From NCBI GenBank assembly GCA_046081705.1, contig JBJTWK010000056.1, positions 1 through 59,776 of the forward strand: DNA of 59,776 bases, read 5' to 3'. This document shows, one piece after another, positions 25,898 through 34,281 of this stretch. The translations under genes were made by a program, and so were the position numbers. Positions within the stretch are counted from its first letter, which is position 1. Each line of letters opens with the position of its first letter. The notes under the pieces were generated by a model, which was not told where the DNA came from, made no database searches, and saw nothing but the letters and a program-made list of their open reading frames with translations. The stretch comes from IMCC26256 sp046081705 (GTDB lineage: Bacteria; Actinomycetota; Acidimicrobiia; IMCC26256).

Positions 25898-26152
25898 ATG
25901 CGACAGACCACGACCATCGATGCCTGGCAGGTGCGGGCGGCGTGCCGAGGTCCGGAGTCGGTCCTCTTCTTCCCGCCGACCACGAGCGAGCGTCGCGAGG
26001 AGCGCGACCTGCGCGAGCGTCGAGCGAAGGCCATCTGCGCGACCTGCCCGGTGCAGCGCGAGTGCCGTTCCTACGCGCTCTCCATCCGCGAGCCGCACGG
26101 CATCTGGGGCGGGCTCAGCGAGGCGGAGCGTCGTCACCTCCTCGACGCGTGA
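25898..26152 (+). CDS. WhiB-family Fe-S transcription factor
   Basis: 84 residues. Four cysteines (ACRG, then ICATCPVQREC) bind a [4Fe-4S] cluster, followed by the family turn motif GIWGGLSEAERR and a short tail. WhiB proteins act with the primary sigma factor to control development, redox stress or cell division genes in actinobacteria. ATG 25898 gives the usual length; the frame from 25775 includes non-coding leader. The short basic tail makes it closer to WhiB1/WhmD-type than to the longer WhiB7, but the subtype is uncertain. Confidence 0.92.
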   Translation: MRQTTTIDAWQVRAACRGPESVLFFPPTTSERREERDLRERRAKAICATCPVQRECRSYALSIREPHGIWGGLSEAERRHLLDA

Positions 26153-26198
26153 TCCTCGCCGGGTGGTGCGCACCCGGTCACCCCGTAGCATCACACCC

Positions 26199-27020
26199 GT
26201 GAGTCGGGACGGTGCGGTCGACGCCAGCGTGACCCCCGGCGCCCGCGAGGCGGCGACGGTCCTGCTCGTGCGCGACGCACCGGACCTCGAGGTCTTCATG
26301 CTGCGCCGCAACCTCGACTCGGCGTGGAACGGCGGGGTGCACCTGTTCCCGGGGGGTGCGGTCGAACCCGGTGATCGCGACGACGCGGTGCGGGTCCGGT
26401 GTCCCGACCGCAGCGACGCCGACGCGAGCGCGCGCATCGGCCACCGCCGGGGAGGCCTCGGGTACTGGGTCGCAGCGATCCGCGAGGCCTTCGAGGAGGC
26501 GGGCGTGCTGCTCGCCCGGCACGCCGACGGGCGGGCACTCGATCCGCAGGACGCGGCGTGGGCCCGCCTCACCGAGGCGCGGGACGCCCTCAACGCGGGC
26601 GATGTGGACCTGCGGGCCGTGCTCGACGACGAGGAGCTCATCCTCGAGGTCGATGCCCTCGAGGTGTTCGCGCACTGGGTCACGCCGCCCGGGCAGATCC
26701 GGCGCTACGACACCTGGTTCTTCGTGGCCGCCGCCCCGGCGGGTCACACCTACGAGCACGATGCGATCGAGACCGTGGCCTCGACCTGGATGCGTCCCGA
26801 GGACGCAGTGACGGCGAACGATCGTGGTGAGATCGATCTCATCCTCCCGACGCGCCGGAGCCTCGAGGCCCTCTGCGCGTTCCCCGACGCGGCGTCCGTG
26901 GTGGACCACGCCCGCCGGGTCGGCGGCGACGGCACGCACCGGGTCCGGATGGTCGACGACGTGGGCGGTGGCGAGTGCATCCCCGTCCCGGGCGACGCGG
27001 GCGTCGGGGCGGCGTCGTGA
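26199..27020 (+). CDS. Nudix hydrolase, NUDT19/CoA-diphosphatase-like
   Basis: 273 residues. The Nudix box is split: GGAVEPGDRDD is separated by a ~35-residue insert from AAIREAFEEAGVLL. This split box is typical of the NUDT19-like group, whose members cleave CoA and acyl-CoA pyrophosphates. Upstream VLLVRDAPDLEVFMLRR is the first family strand. GTG 26199 lies seven bases after TAGCAT (26186-26191). The following metallo-hydrolase overlaps its stop by four bases, so the two act together or are at least co-translated. Specificity is inferred only. Confidence 0.85.
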   Translation: MSRDGAVDASVTPGAREAATVLLVRDAPDLEVFMLRRNLDSAWNGGVHLFPGGAVEPGDRDDAVRVRCPDRSDADASARIGHRRGGLGYWVAAIREAFEEAGVLLARHADGRALDPQDAAWARLTEARDALNAGDVDLRAVLDDEELILEVDALEVFAHWVTPPGQIRRYDTWFFVAAAPAGHTYEHDAIETVASTWMRPEDAVTANDRGEIDLILPTRRSLEALCAFPDAASVVDHARRVGGDGTHRVRMVDDVGGGECIPVPGDAGVGAAS

Positions 27021-27838
27021 GCGAGTTCCCCGTCGGGGTGGCGGTCGCCATCTCGCCGCTCGTGCGCCGCGTGCTCGCCCCGAACGCGGGCCACATGACC
27101 GGGCCGGGTACGAACACCTACCTCATCGGCGTCGACGAGGTCGCGGTCCTCGATCCCGGCCCCGACGAGGCCGCCCACGTCGAGGCGATCCTCGGTGCCG
27201 CGTCGGGACGCATCCGGTGGATCGTCCTCACCCACACGCACGTCGACCACTGGCCGGCCGCGGTGACGCTGGCCGCTCGCACCGGCGCGCCGATCCTCGC
27301 CTTCCCGACGCGGGAGCGGGGGCTGCGCCTCGACGGTCGCCTGCGCGACGGTGACTCGATCGAGGGCAGCGAGTTCCGCCTCGAGGCCCTGCACACCCCG
27401 GGGCACGCGCCGAACCACCTCTGCTTCCGCCTGGTGGAGGAGCGGGTGCTCTTCACGGGCGACAACGTGCTCGACGGCATGTGGTCGGTCATCTCGCCCG
27501 ATCGGGGCGGGGACATGGCGACCTACCTCGCGTCACTGCAGCGGATGCGGTCGGTCCGCAGCGCCCGGCTCGCGCCGGCCCACGGCCACGTGATCGATGA
27601 CGCACGGGCCCGGATCGACGAGTACCTGCAGCATCGGCGGGATCGGGAGCGCCAGATCCTGCGATCCCTCCGGCACGATGCCGCGACCATCCCGCGGTTG
27701 GTCGATCGCCTGTACCCGGATCTCGTCGACGCGCTCGTCCCGGTCGCGCGACGGCAGGTGCACGCGCACCTGCGCAAGCTCCGGGACGAGGGTGTGGTGA
27801 TCGGTCGTGACTCGCGCACCGTCTGGCGCGCGGTCTGA
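27017..27838 (+). CDS. Metallo-beta-lactamase-fold hydrolase, LACTB2-like
   Basis: 273 residues with the metal motif THTHVDHW near residue 75, HTPGHAPNH, FTGDNVLDG and PAHGHVI, plus a C-terminal winged-helix-like tail (~210-273). This two-domain layout is that of the LACTB2 group, which includes endoribonucleases and thioesterase-like enzymes. GTG start overlaps the Nudix stop. The pairing with a predicted CoA-pyrophosphatase could suggest acyl-CoA or thioester turnover, but this is only inference. Confidence 0.87.
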   Translation: MSEFPVGVAVAISPLVRRVLAPNAGHMTGPGTNTYLIGVDEVAVLDPGPDEAAHVEAILGAASGRIRWIVLTHTHVDHWPAAVTLAARTGAPILAFPTRERGLRLDGRLRDGDSIEGSEFRLEALHTPGHAPNHLCFRLVEERVLFTGDNVLDGMWSVISPDRGGDMATYLASLQRMRSVRSARLAPAHGHVIDDARARIDEYLQHRRDRERQILRSLRHDAATIPRLVDRLYPDLVDALVPVARRQVHAHLRKLRDEGVVIGRDSRTVWRAV

Positions 27839-27847
27839 CCGGATCGG

Positions 27848-29029
27848 TCAGCGGTCGCGCGCGTCGAGTGCGGCCGCGGCCGCTTCGAGGATCCGCGCGG
27901 TGCACCCGGCCATGTCGAGGGGCGGGAGCAACTCGGTCGCGATGCGGGCGGCGAGGTCCCGGAAGGCCTCGGCGGCCGGGCCGGTCCCGGTGAGTGCGAC
28001 GGGCGCCCCCGTGTCCCCGCCCTCGCCGACCGCCGGCTCGAGCGGGATGCGGCCCACGAGCGGCGCGCCGGTGCGCTCGGCGAGCGCGGCGCCGCCCCCC
28101 GAGCCGAAGACCGCGATCCGCTGGCCGTCGGGCAGTGCGAGTTCGCTCATGTTCTCGATGACGCCGGCTACGTGCAGGTGCGATCGTCGGGCCATGTCGG
28201 CGACCCGCACCGCGACCTGCTGGGCCGCCCGTGCCGGGGTCGTCACGACGAGCATCTCGGTCTGCGGCAGCAGGCGGGCGAGCCCCATCTGCACGTCGCC
28301 GGTTCCGGGCGGCATGTCGATGAGCAGGTAGTCGATCGCGCCCCAGCGGACGTCGGTGAGGAACTGCTCGAGCGCCTTCGTGAGGATGAGGCCGCGCCAC
28401 ATGAGCGCACTGCCCTCGTCCTCGACGAGGAAGCCCATCGACACGATGCGCAGGAGCCCGGGCCCGACCTGGAGTTCGTTCGGGTCGATCTTCCCGTCGG
28501 AGCCGCCGAGCCGCTGGCCCACCCCGAGCATGCGGGGCACCGAGAACCCCCAGATGTCCGCGTCGAGCACGCCGACGGTGAGGCCGCGGGCGGCGAGGGC
28601 GGCGGCGAGGTTCACGGTCACGCTGCTCTTGCCCACCCCACCCTTGCCCGATGCGATCGCGAGCACGCGCGTCGAGGCCGGGATCTCGGTCTCGGGGGCG
28701 GCGTCCTGGGCCCGGCGGCGCGCCACGTCCATGGTGTGGGCCCGCTGCTCGGCGGTCATCTCGATCCAGTCGACGCGGACCTCGGCGACCCCGGGCAGCG
28801 ATTCGACCCGGGCGGCGACCTCGCGCTTGATCTGGGCCCGTAGCGGGCACCCGAGCGTCGTGAGGACGATCTGGATGCGGGCGACGCCGTCCGCGACGGC
28901 GATCTCACCGACCATCCCGAGGTCCGTGATGGGCGCCCCGAGTTCCGGGTCGAGCACCCCGCCGAGGATGGCGCGGATCGCCGCCGGGGTGGCGCCCGGG
29001 TCGTTCGGCTGCGGATCGTGCGTGGTCAC
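27848..29029 (-). CDS. mrp: Mrp/NBP35-type Fe-S cluster carrier ATPase
   Basis: 393 residues. An N-terminal MIP18-like (DUF59) domain has LDPELGAPITDLGMV, then the P-loop GKGGVGKSSVTVNLA near residue 128, WGFSVPRMLG, and IDMPPGTGDV. Mrp proteins bind and pass [4Fe-4S] clusters to target enzymes. The canonical CxxC near the C-terminus is not seen; a single Cys in MAGCTAR is present. GTG start at 29029. It diverges from an A-type Fe-S carrier, a sensible functional pairing. Confidence 0.92.
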   Translation of the reverse strand: MTTHDPQPNDPGATPAAIRAILGGVLDPELGAPITDLGMVGEIAVADGVARIQIVLTTLGCPLRAQIKREVAARVESLPGVAEVRVDWIEMTAEQRAHTMDVARRRAQDAAPETEIPASTRVLAIASGKGGVGKSSVTVNLAAALAARGLTVGVLDADIWGFSVPRMLGVGQRLGGSDGKIDPNELQVGPGLLRIVSMGFLVEDEGSALMWRGLILTKALEQFLTDVRWGAIDYLLIDMPPGTGDVQMGLARLLPQTEMLVVTTPARAAQQVAVRVADMARRSHLHVAGVIENMSELALPDGQRIAVFGSGGGAALAERTGAPLVGRIPLEPAVGEGGDTGAPVALTGTGPAAEAFRDLAARIATELLPPLDMAGCTARILEAAAAALDARDR

Positions 29030-29200
29030 GGGGTCGACACCTCGGGATCGGCGTGCGGGTCGGTTCGGCGCACCGCCGGGACCGTCACGTTACGACGCGG
29101 CCGCGCCGGACGGCCGCCGGGGCGGGCCGGGGCCGGTGGCGGCCGTCGCCTGCGTCGCCCCGGGCCGGGCGGCGACGGGTGCCCGGGACCGCCCGTCGGG

Positions 29201-29238
29201 TACCCTGCATACCGATCGAAGTCGGGGGAGCCCCCGAC
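29201..29238 (+). promoter_or_regulatory. Possible -10 box and leader hairpin of the A-type carrier gene
   Basis: TACCCT (29201-29206) could serve as a -10 box without a clear -35. A perfect inverted repeat follows: GTCGGGGG (29221-29228), AG, CCCCCGAC (29231-29238). It would lie in the leader 24 bases before the ATG and just upstream of the GGAGGT ribosome site. Confidence 0.45.
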
Positions 29239-29262
29239 CCGAACCCCACGTGGAGGTCCCCC

Positions 29263-29610
29263 ATGTTCTCCGTCACCGACTCCCGGTCGCAGTTCCTGCT
29301 CACCGACTCGGCCGCGTCCAAGCTCAAGGAGCTCATCGACGCCGAGGACCAGCCCGGTCTCGCCCTGCGGGTCGCCGTGCGCCCCGGCGGGTGCTCGGGG
29401 TTCTCGTACGAGATGTTCTTCGACGGCGACATCTCCGACGACGACGTGCGCAGCGAGCAGGGCGGCGTGCAGGTCGTCGTCGACCCGGCGAGCATGGCGC
29501 ACCTCGGTGGCGCGTCGCTCGACTACAAGGACGGCCTCCAGGGTGCGGGATTCCACATCTCGAACCCGAACGCGCAGCGCACCTGCGGCTGCGGCCAGTC
29601 CTTCTCCTGA
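29263..29610 (+). CDS. A-type Fe-S cluster carrier (IscA/ErpA/HesB family)
   Basis: 115 residues with the three conserved cysteines: one in RPGGCSGFSYEM and two in TCGCGQSF at the C-terminus. These proteins hold and deliver Fe-S clusters. ATG 29263 has GGAGGT five bases upstream. Its neighbour on the other strand is the Mrp carrier, so the two may serve the same cluster-delivery route. An ErpA-like role is likely, but the subtype cannot be fixed. Confidence 0.92.
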   Translation: MFSVTDSRSQFLLTDSAASKLKELIDAEDQPGLALRVAVRPGGCSGFSYEMFFDGDISDDDVRSEQGGVQVVVDPASMAHLGGASLDYKDGLQGAGFHISNPNAQRTCGCGQSFS

Positions 29611-29685
29611 TCCGTCCAGTCCTTCGGTGAGCGGTCCTCGCGTGCGGCGCACGTGTGGGCCGCTCGTCGCGTCCGGGAGGCACCC

Positions 29686-30177
29686 ATGAGCAGTTGGATG
29701 GTCGTCACCTCGGCCGACAACTTCCAGCGCACGATCGACCTCGGCTTCGTCAAGCAGGGGTTCAAGGCCCGGCAGCGCAAGAAGGTGATGGAGCAGATGG
29801 AGGCGGGCGACGACCTGCTCTACTACGTCACCGGCGTGCAGGTGTTCGCGGCGACGGCGCGCATCACCTCGGCCGGCTTCGAGGAGCACGAGCTCATCTG
29901 GACCTCCAAGCCCGGGGAGGACTACCCGTGGCGGGTCGAGGTCCGGCCGGACCGCGTGGTCGTCGAGGGTGACTGGATCCCCACCTCGGAGATCGCGCCG
30001 GGCCTCGAGTACGTGCAGAAGTGGCCGGCCGAGCACTGGAAGCTCGCGTTCCAGGGCAACCTCCACCGCATCCCCGACGAGGACTTCGCGACGGTCCGCG
30101 CCGCGCTCATGGGTGGCCGCCGCCTCGCCATCCCGGCGAAGAAGGCGACCGCGAAGAAGGCGACCGCGAAGCGGTAG
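29686..30177 (+). CDS. EVE-domain protein
   Basis: 163 residues, nearly all one PUA-like EVE domain: SSWMVVTSADNFQRT at the start, DDLLYYVTGVQVFAATARITS, and LEYVQKWPAEHWKLAFQGNL. EVE domains bind modified bases in DNA or RNA. The tail is Lys/Ala-rich and made by a 15-base repeat. GGGAGG precedes ATG 29686. No restriction or modification gene is nearby, so which modified nucleotide it reads is unknown. Confidence 0.82.
   Translation: MSSWMVVTSADNFQRTIDLGFVKQGFKARQRKKVMEQMEAGDDLLYYVTGVQVFAATARITSAGFEEHELIWTSKPGEDYPWRVEVRPDRVVVEGDWIPTSEIAPGLEYVQKWPAEHWKLAFQGNLHRIPDEDFATVRAALMGGRRLAIPAKKATAKKATAKR
30136..30171 (+). repeat. Tandem 15-base repeat in the EVE gene tail
   Basis: GCGAAGAAGGCGACC occurs at 30136-30150 and 30151-30165, with a six-base partial third copy. 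It encodes a basic AKKAT repeat, like other flexible nucleic-acid-binding tails; copy number may vary among strains. Confidence 0.85.
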
Positions 30178-30196
30178 CGACGCGGGTCGTTCGGCG

Positions 30197-31063
30197 TCAG
30201 GCGCCGACGCGGTCGAGGAGGCCGCGGATCTCGTCGGTGGCGAAGGCACCGTCGAGCCGTTCCTGCACCGTCCCGTCGGCCCCGACCGTGAAGAGCCACG
30301 GCTCGCTGTCGAGGCCCCAGTCCTGCACCGTCGGCACGAGCTGGGTGCCCTCGGTCGACGCGTAGATCTCGACGTGCACGAAGTCGATGGACTCGGCGTA
30401 CTCCGGTGCGACGGCGAGCAGCTGGTCGAGGACCGGTCCGCAGTAGCGGGTCTGGCACCGAGCCGGGGTCGCGAACATCACGGCGACCGGCCGACCGCGC
30501 CCGATCACATCGCTGAGCGACCTCGCGTGCAGCGGGCAGGCCGGCTCGCGCGTGCAGACGGGGTCGACGCCGAGCGTCGCGATCGAGGTCGGTGACGCGG
30601 CCACCGGGGCACGATCGCCGAGCACGGGCGCGATGGCCTGCTCGGACACCTGGAAGTACGCCGTCGCGTCCCGGCCGTCGAGCGTGGCGCGGGCCTCCCA
30701 CACCCCGGCGCGCGGCAGCAGCAGCGGGGAGGTGAAGATGCCGCGTCCGGCGGGCAGACCCTCGGTGTGGAGGGTCGCCGGGATGACGTCGCCGAACGCA
30801 CCGTCCTGCGGTCGGATCGAGACGGTGGCCTCCCCGGCGTCGACGAACTCCTCGCCGCGGGTGAAGATGAACGCGAACCGTTGGGGTCGGGGATCGACGT
30901 ACAGATCGCTCGAGACGATGAGGGCCTGGAGTCGGTCCGACCGCGTCGTCGAGGTCGTGGATCCGGAGGACGAGGACCCGCCGCACGCGGCGAGGGCCGC
31001 GGCCCCGCCGGCGGCGAGGCCGGCGCCGAGGAAGGCACGACGGGAGAGGTCGGGGGTGCGCAT
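30197..31063 (-). CDS. Exported lipoprotein with thioredoxin-like domain
   Basis: 288 residues. A twin-arginine-type signal (SRRAFLGAG) is followed by the lipobox LAAC at residue ~27 and a Ser/Thr linker. Residues ~45-140 resemble a beta-sandwich, and the last ~140 form a thioredoxin-like fold in which the redox pair reads CQTRYC rather than CxxC. A further pair of Cys (VCTREPAC) lies before it. It may handle thiols or metal outside the membrane. Divergent from the molybdo-protein with only 29 bases between. Confidence 0.72.
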   Translation of the reverse strand: MRTPDLSRRAFLGAGLAAGGAAALAACGGSSSSGSTTSTTRSDRLQALIVSSDLYVDPRPQRFAFIFTRGEEFVDAGEATVSIRPQDGAFGDVIPATLHTEGLPAGRGIFTSPLLLPRAGVWEARATLDGRDATAYFQVSEQAIAPVLGDRAPVAASPTSIATLGVDPVCTREPACPLHARSLSDVIGRGRPVAVMFATPARCQTRYCGPVLDQLLAVAPEYAESIDFVHVEIYASTEGTQLVPTVQDWGLDSEPWLFTVGADGTVQERLDGAFATDEIRGLLDRVGA

Positions 31064-31092
31064 CGCCCTATCCTCGCAGCCGGAGGTGGCGC

Positions 31093-32820
31093 GTGTCCGA
31101 TCACGTCTCGTTCGAACTCGATGGGGTGGAGGTCTCGGTCGCGCCGGACGCAGGCGAGACGCTGCTCACCGTGCTGCGCGAGCGGCTGGGCGTCACCGAC
31201 GTGAAGGACGGATGTGCACCCCAGGGTCAGTGCGGGTGCTGCACGGTGCTCGTCGACGGCGACGCGCGTGTGGCCTGCGTGACGCCGGTCGCCCGGGTCG
31301 CGGGTCGGCGGGTCACGACGGTGTGGGGTCTCGAGCCGGGGTGGCGGGACGACGCGGCGGCGGCCCTCGTCGCGACCGGCGGGTCGCAGTGCGGCTTCTG
31401 CACCCCGGGCATCATCGTGCGCGCGGCGGCGGCGACCGCCAAGGGTCGCGGCGATGGTGCCGGCCTCGGCCGCGCGCTCGCGGCGCACGTGTGTCGGTGC
31501 ACCGGTTGGCAGACGATCGTCGAGGCGTTCACGGATCTGCGTGACGGCGTCGTGCCGGGGCCGCGGGACCTCGACCGCGCGGCCGAGCGGGCGCGCCTCG
31601 AGGGCGGGGTCGCGCAGCGCGTCGACCGCGCCGTCCCGCTCGGCGGGGCCGAGTTCGCCGACGACGCGGCACCACGCGACGCACTCGTCGCGGTGCTCCG
31701 GCCGGCGGGTTCGGAGGCCCCGGCCGAGATCGTCGACGGCACGGCGTGGGTGATCGGTCCCGACCTCGCCGCGGCACGGCGCACGGCCGGGACCGTGCAG
31801 GGCCGGCGGACGACGGTCGACGACCGGCCGCCGTTCCCCGCGCCCGCGACGCCGATCGGCGGCTACGCGCTCGCGACCGGTTGGGTCGACCCGGCCTACC
31901 TCGAGCCCGACGCGTCGTGGTGCGTGCCGGGCGGGGAGCCCGCCTCGGCCCGGGGCAACGGCGGCGGGTTCGGCGGGAAGGCGGCATCGATCGCGCCCGC
32001 CGCGGCCCGGGCGCTCGCGGATCGGCTCGAGCGACCGGTGCGCGTCGTGCTGAGTCGCGAGGACGTCGTGCGCCGTGCACCGAAGCGGGCGCCCATCGCG
32101 GCCACCGCCACCTTCGACGGTCGGGTCGTGCGCATCGACGGGGTGTGTGCGGCGGGCGGCGAGGAGTCGCTGGCCGCGGCCGCAGCGGTGGCGTCCCCCT
32201 ACGGGATCGGCATCGAGGCGGACTGGCGGCCCGCGGTGATCCCGGGCCCGGCGGTGTCCGGGGCCCTGCGGGCGGCCGGATCGGCCGAGACCGCGGTGCT
32301 CGTCGAGGGTGCGCTCACCGCGGCCGGGGCCGATCGGCTCGGGCTCGTGGCGGCCGGGCGCGCCGCCGCGGTGCTGCTCGACACCTGCGTGGCGAACGCG
32401 GAGGGTGCGCTCGCCGGGGCCCGGGTCGAGGTCGACGCGACCTCCGGGTGCATCGAGGGGGTGCAGGTGCGCGTGGCCGCGGGCGATCCGCTCGACGACG
32501 TCGTGCTGCGGTCGTACGCGATCGGCGCCGCGCACATGGCGCTCGGGTGGGTGCTCACCGAGGGACTCGCCGTCGACCCGGAGACCGGGGAACCGCTCGA
32601 CCTCACCATCCGCTCGCTCGGCATCATCCGAGCCCACGCCGTGCCCCCGATCGAGGTCGGCATCGTCGACGAGCCGGGCCCGCCGCGCGCACGGGCCTCC
32701 GACGCGGTGTTCGCCGCGGTCGCCGCGGCGACGGTGCTCGGCCTACTCCGGGCCGACGGGGTCGCACCGGGTACGTTCCCGGCCCGCGACACCCGGGCCG
32801 CCCGGGCGCTGCGTCGCTGA
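31093..32820 (+). CDS. Compact molybdenum-hydroxylase-like protein (2Fe-2S domains plus shortened Mo-binding part)
   Basis: 575 residues. The first ~150 are a complete xanthine-dehydrogenase-type pair of [2Fe-2S] domains: Cys41/47/50 with Cys62, then Cys100/103 and Cys134/136. The rest resembles the molybdopterin subunit but is ~300 residues short: a clipped hammerhead (VPLGGAEFADD), GGGFGGK at 290-296, VLSREDVVRRAPKRAP, LRAAGSAE and VPPIEVGIVDEPG. Where active enzymes have GxGE with the catalytic Glu, this one reads RARASD. No FAD domain. TATCCT at 31069 and GGAGG precede the GTG. It may be an electron-transfer or scaffold relic; RidA follows after 22 bases. Confidence 0.75.
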   Translation: MSDHVSFELDGVEVSVAPDAGETLLTVLRERLGVTDVKDGCAPQGQCGCCTVLVDGDARVACVTPVARVAGRRVTTVWGLEPGWRDDAAAALVATGGSQCGFCTPGIIVRAAAATAKGRGDGAGLGRALAAHVCRCTGWQTIVEAFTDLRDGVVPGPRDLDRAAERARLEGGVAQRVDRAVPLGGAEFADDAAPRDALVAVLRPAGSEAPAEIVDGTAWVIGPDLAAARRTAGTVQGRRTTVDDRPPFPAPATPIGGYALATGWVDPAYLEPDASWCVPGGEPASARGNGGGFGGKAASIAPAAARALADRLERPVRVVLSREDVVRRAPKRAPIAATATFDGRVVRIDGVCAAGGEESLAAAAAVASPYGIGIEADWRPAVIPGPAVSGALRAAGSAETAVLVEGALTAAGADRLGLVAAGRAAAVLLDTCVANAEGALAGARVEVDATSGCIEGVQVRVAAGDPLDDVVLRSYAIGAAHMALGWVLTEGLAVDPETGEPLDLTIRSLGIIRAHAVPPIEVGIVDEPGPPRARASDAVFAAVAAATVLGLLRADGVAPGTFPARDTRAARALRR

Positions 32821-32842
32821 CCCTGAAGCCGAGGAGACCGTC

Positions 32843-33235
32843 GTGCCCGTCCAACCGCTCCCCACCCCCAGCGCCCCGCCGGCCGCCGGTCCCTACTCGC
32901 ACGCGGTGCGGGCGGGTGACTGGATCACCTGCGCGGGGCAGATCCCGCTCGACCCGGCCACCGGCGCGCTCGTCGACGGCGATATCACGGCGCAGGCCGA
33001 GCGCGTGCTCGCGAACATCCGGGCCGTGCTCGGCGACGTGGGGGGATCCCTCACCGACGTCGCGAAGGCGACGATCTTCCTCGTCGACCTCGCGGACTTC
33101 GCCGCGGTGAACGCGGTCTACGCGGCGGCGTTCGGCGATCACCGACCGGCCCGATCGACCATCCAGGTCGCGGCACTGCCGGCCGGGGCCCGGGTCGAGA
33201 TCGAGGTGTGGGCCCACCTCCCGGTCGATCGGTAG
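32843..33235 (+). CDS. RidA-family reactive imine/enamine deaminase
   Basis: 130 residues. The family hydrolyses reactive 2-aminoacrylate-type imines; markers are GPYSHAVRAGDWITCAGQIPLD, the conserved Arg in RPARSTIQVAALPAGARVEIE and the C-terminal Glu. GTG 32843 follows GAGGAG. It lies directly after the molybdo-protein gene, so the two are probably one transcript, though a link in function is not established. Confidence 0.92.
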   Translation: MPVQPLPTPSAPPAAGPYSHAVRAGDWITCAGQIPLDPATGALVDGDITAQAERVLANIRAVLGDVGGSLTDVAKATIFLVDLADFAAVNAVYAAAFGDHRPARSTIQVAALPAGARVEIEVWAHLPVDR

Positions 33236-33245
33236 GCTCCCGTTC

Positions 33246-33389
33246 ATGATCGGACCGGTGCTCATCGTCATCACCATGCTGCTCGTGCTGCCCGTCGCCA
33301 CGATGCTCGGCGGGGCCGCGTGGAGCGCGCTCATGGGGCAGGTGCTCGCGGACGACGCGGACCTGCGCCACGCCGACGCCCCGAAGTGA
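33246..33389 (+). CDS. Small single-helix membrane protein
   Basis: 47 residues: one hydrophobic helix (LIVITMLLVLPVATMLGGAAW) followed by an acidic tail ending in ADAPK. ATG 33246 lies seven bases after TAGGCT (33233-33238), which overlaps the ridA stop, so it may be made from its own leaderless mRNA. No family recognised. Confidence 0.6.
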   Translation: MIGPVLIVITMLLVLPVATMLGGAAWSALMGQVLADDADLRHADAPK

Positions 33390-33411
33390 TCCGCCCCGCC
33401 GGGCCGGTGGG

Positions 33412-34281
33412 TCAGGCGTCGTCGCCGAGTGCGACCGTCACGAGGTCCTCGCCGACGGTCACCGGACCCGAGTAGCCGCCGGCCCGGACGTCACCCTCGA
33501 AGGCCGCCGAGGCGGCGTCGTCGCGTGGCGGCGGGATGAGGTGGGTGAGCAGGAGGTGGCCCACCTCGGCGCGGGCGGCGAGGCCGCCGAGGGCCACGGA
33601 GTCCGCGTGGTACTCGAAGATCCGCTCGAAGATCGACCCCGCGACGGCGTCGCGCAACGGGGTGGTTCGGCACGCCTCGTGCACGAGCACGTCGCAGCCG
33701 CGGGCGAGGTCCTCGACCTCGGCGCACACCCGGGTGTCTCCCGAGATGACCACGACGCCGTCGGGGGTCGTCACCCGGAAGGCGACCGCCTCCTCGACCG
33801 GTTCGTGGTGCACGAGGACCGACTCGACGCGCACGGCACCGTCGGTACTGCGCCACACCTCGGTCGGGACCGCGGGGAGCGGGAACGCCCGCACGTCGAT
33901 CTCCGGTCCGACGGGCTGCACGTGGGCCATGCGCACCGCGATGTCGGTCGAGTACGGCTCGAAGACCGCGCGGGCGAAGCGCTCGCAGTGACCCTCGGCG
34001 CACACCACCGTGAGGGGACCGGTCGGGTGGAGCTGCTGCTCGACCCAACGGGTCATCGCGAGGTCGGCGAGGTCGACGACGTGGTCGGAGTGGATGTGGG
34101 TGAGGAAGAGCGCGGTGAGCGCGTACGGCCGCAGCCCGGCCTCGGTGAGACGCAGGACCGTGCTGCGGCCTGCGTCGAACTGCAGGGCGACGTCGCCGTA
34201 TCGCACGAGTGTGCCCGCCCCGGCGCGGCCCGGGCTCGGGTGCGGCACGCCGGTCCCGGTGAGGGTGACGAGCGTGGTCAC
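33412..34281 (-). CDS. Metallo-beta-lactamase-fold hydrolase, RNase Z-like
   Basis: 289 residues with the RNase Z/arylsulfatase-like pattern: TGTGVPHPSPGRAGAGTLV, LQFDAGRSTVLRL, the zinc motif THIHSDHVVDL near residue 62, VISGDT, HEA and THLIPPP. It lacks the exosite arm of true tRNase Z, so a small-molecule hydrolase is more likely. The GTG start overlaps the glnR stop by four bases, placing it in the glnA-glnR operon and under the same control, which is an unusual addition to nitrogen genes. Confidence 0.85.
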   Translation of the reverse strand: MTTLVTLTGTGVPHPSPGRAGAGTLVRYGDVALQFDAGRSTVLRLTEAGLRPYALTALFLTHIHSDHVVDLADLAMTRWVEQQLHPTGPLTVVCAEGHCERFARAVFEPYSTDIAVRMAHVQPVGPEIDVRAFPLPAVPTEVWRSTDGAVRVESVLVHHEPVEEAVAFRVTTPDGVVVISGDTRVCAEVEDLARGCDVLVHEACRTTPLRDAVAGSIFERIFEYHADSVALGGLAARAEVGHLLLTHLIPPPRDDAASAAFEGDVRAGGYSGPVTVGEDLVTVALGDDA

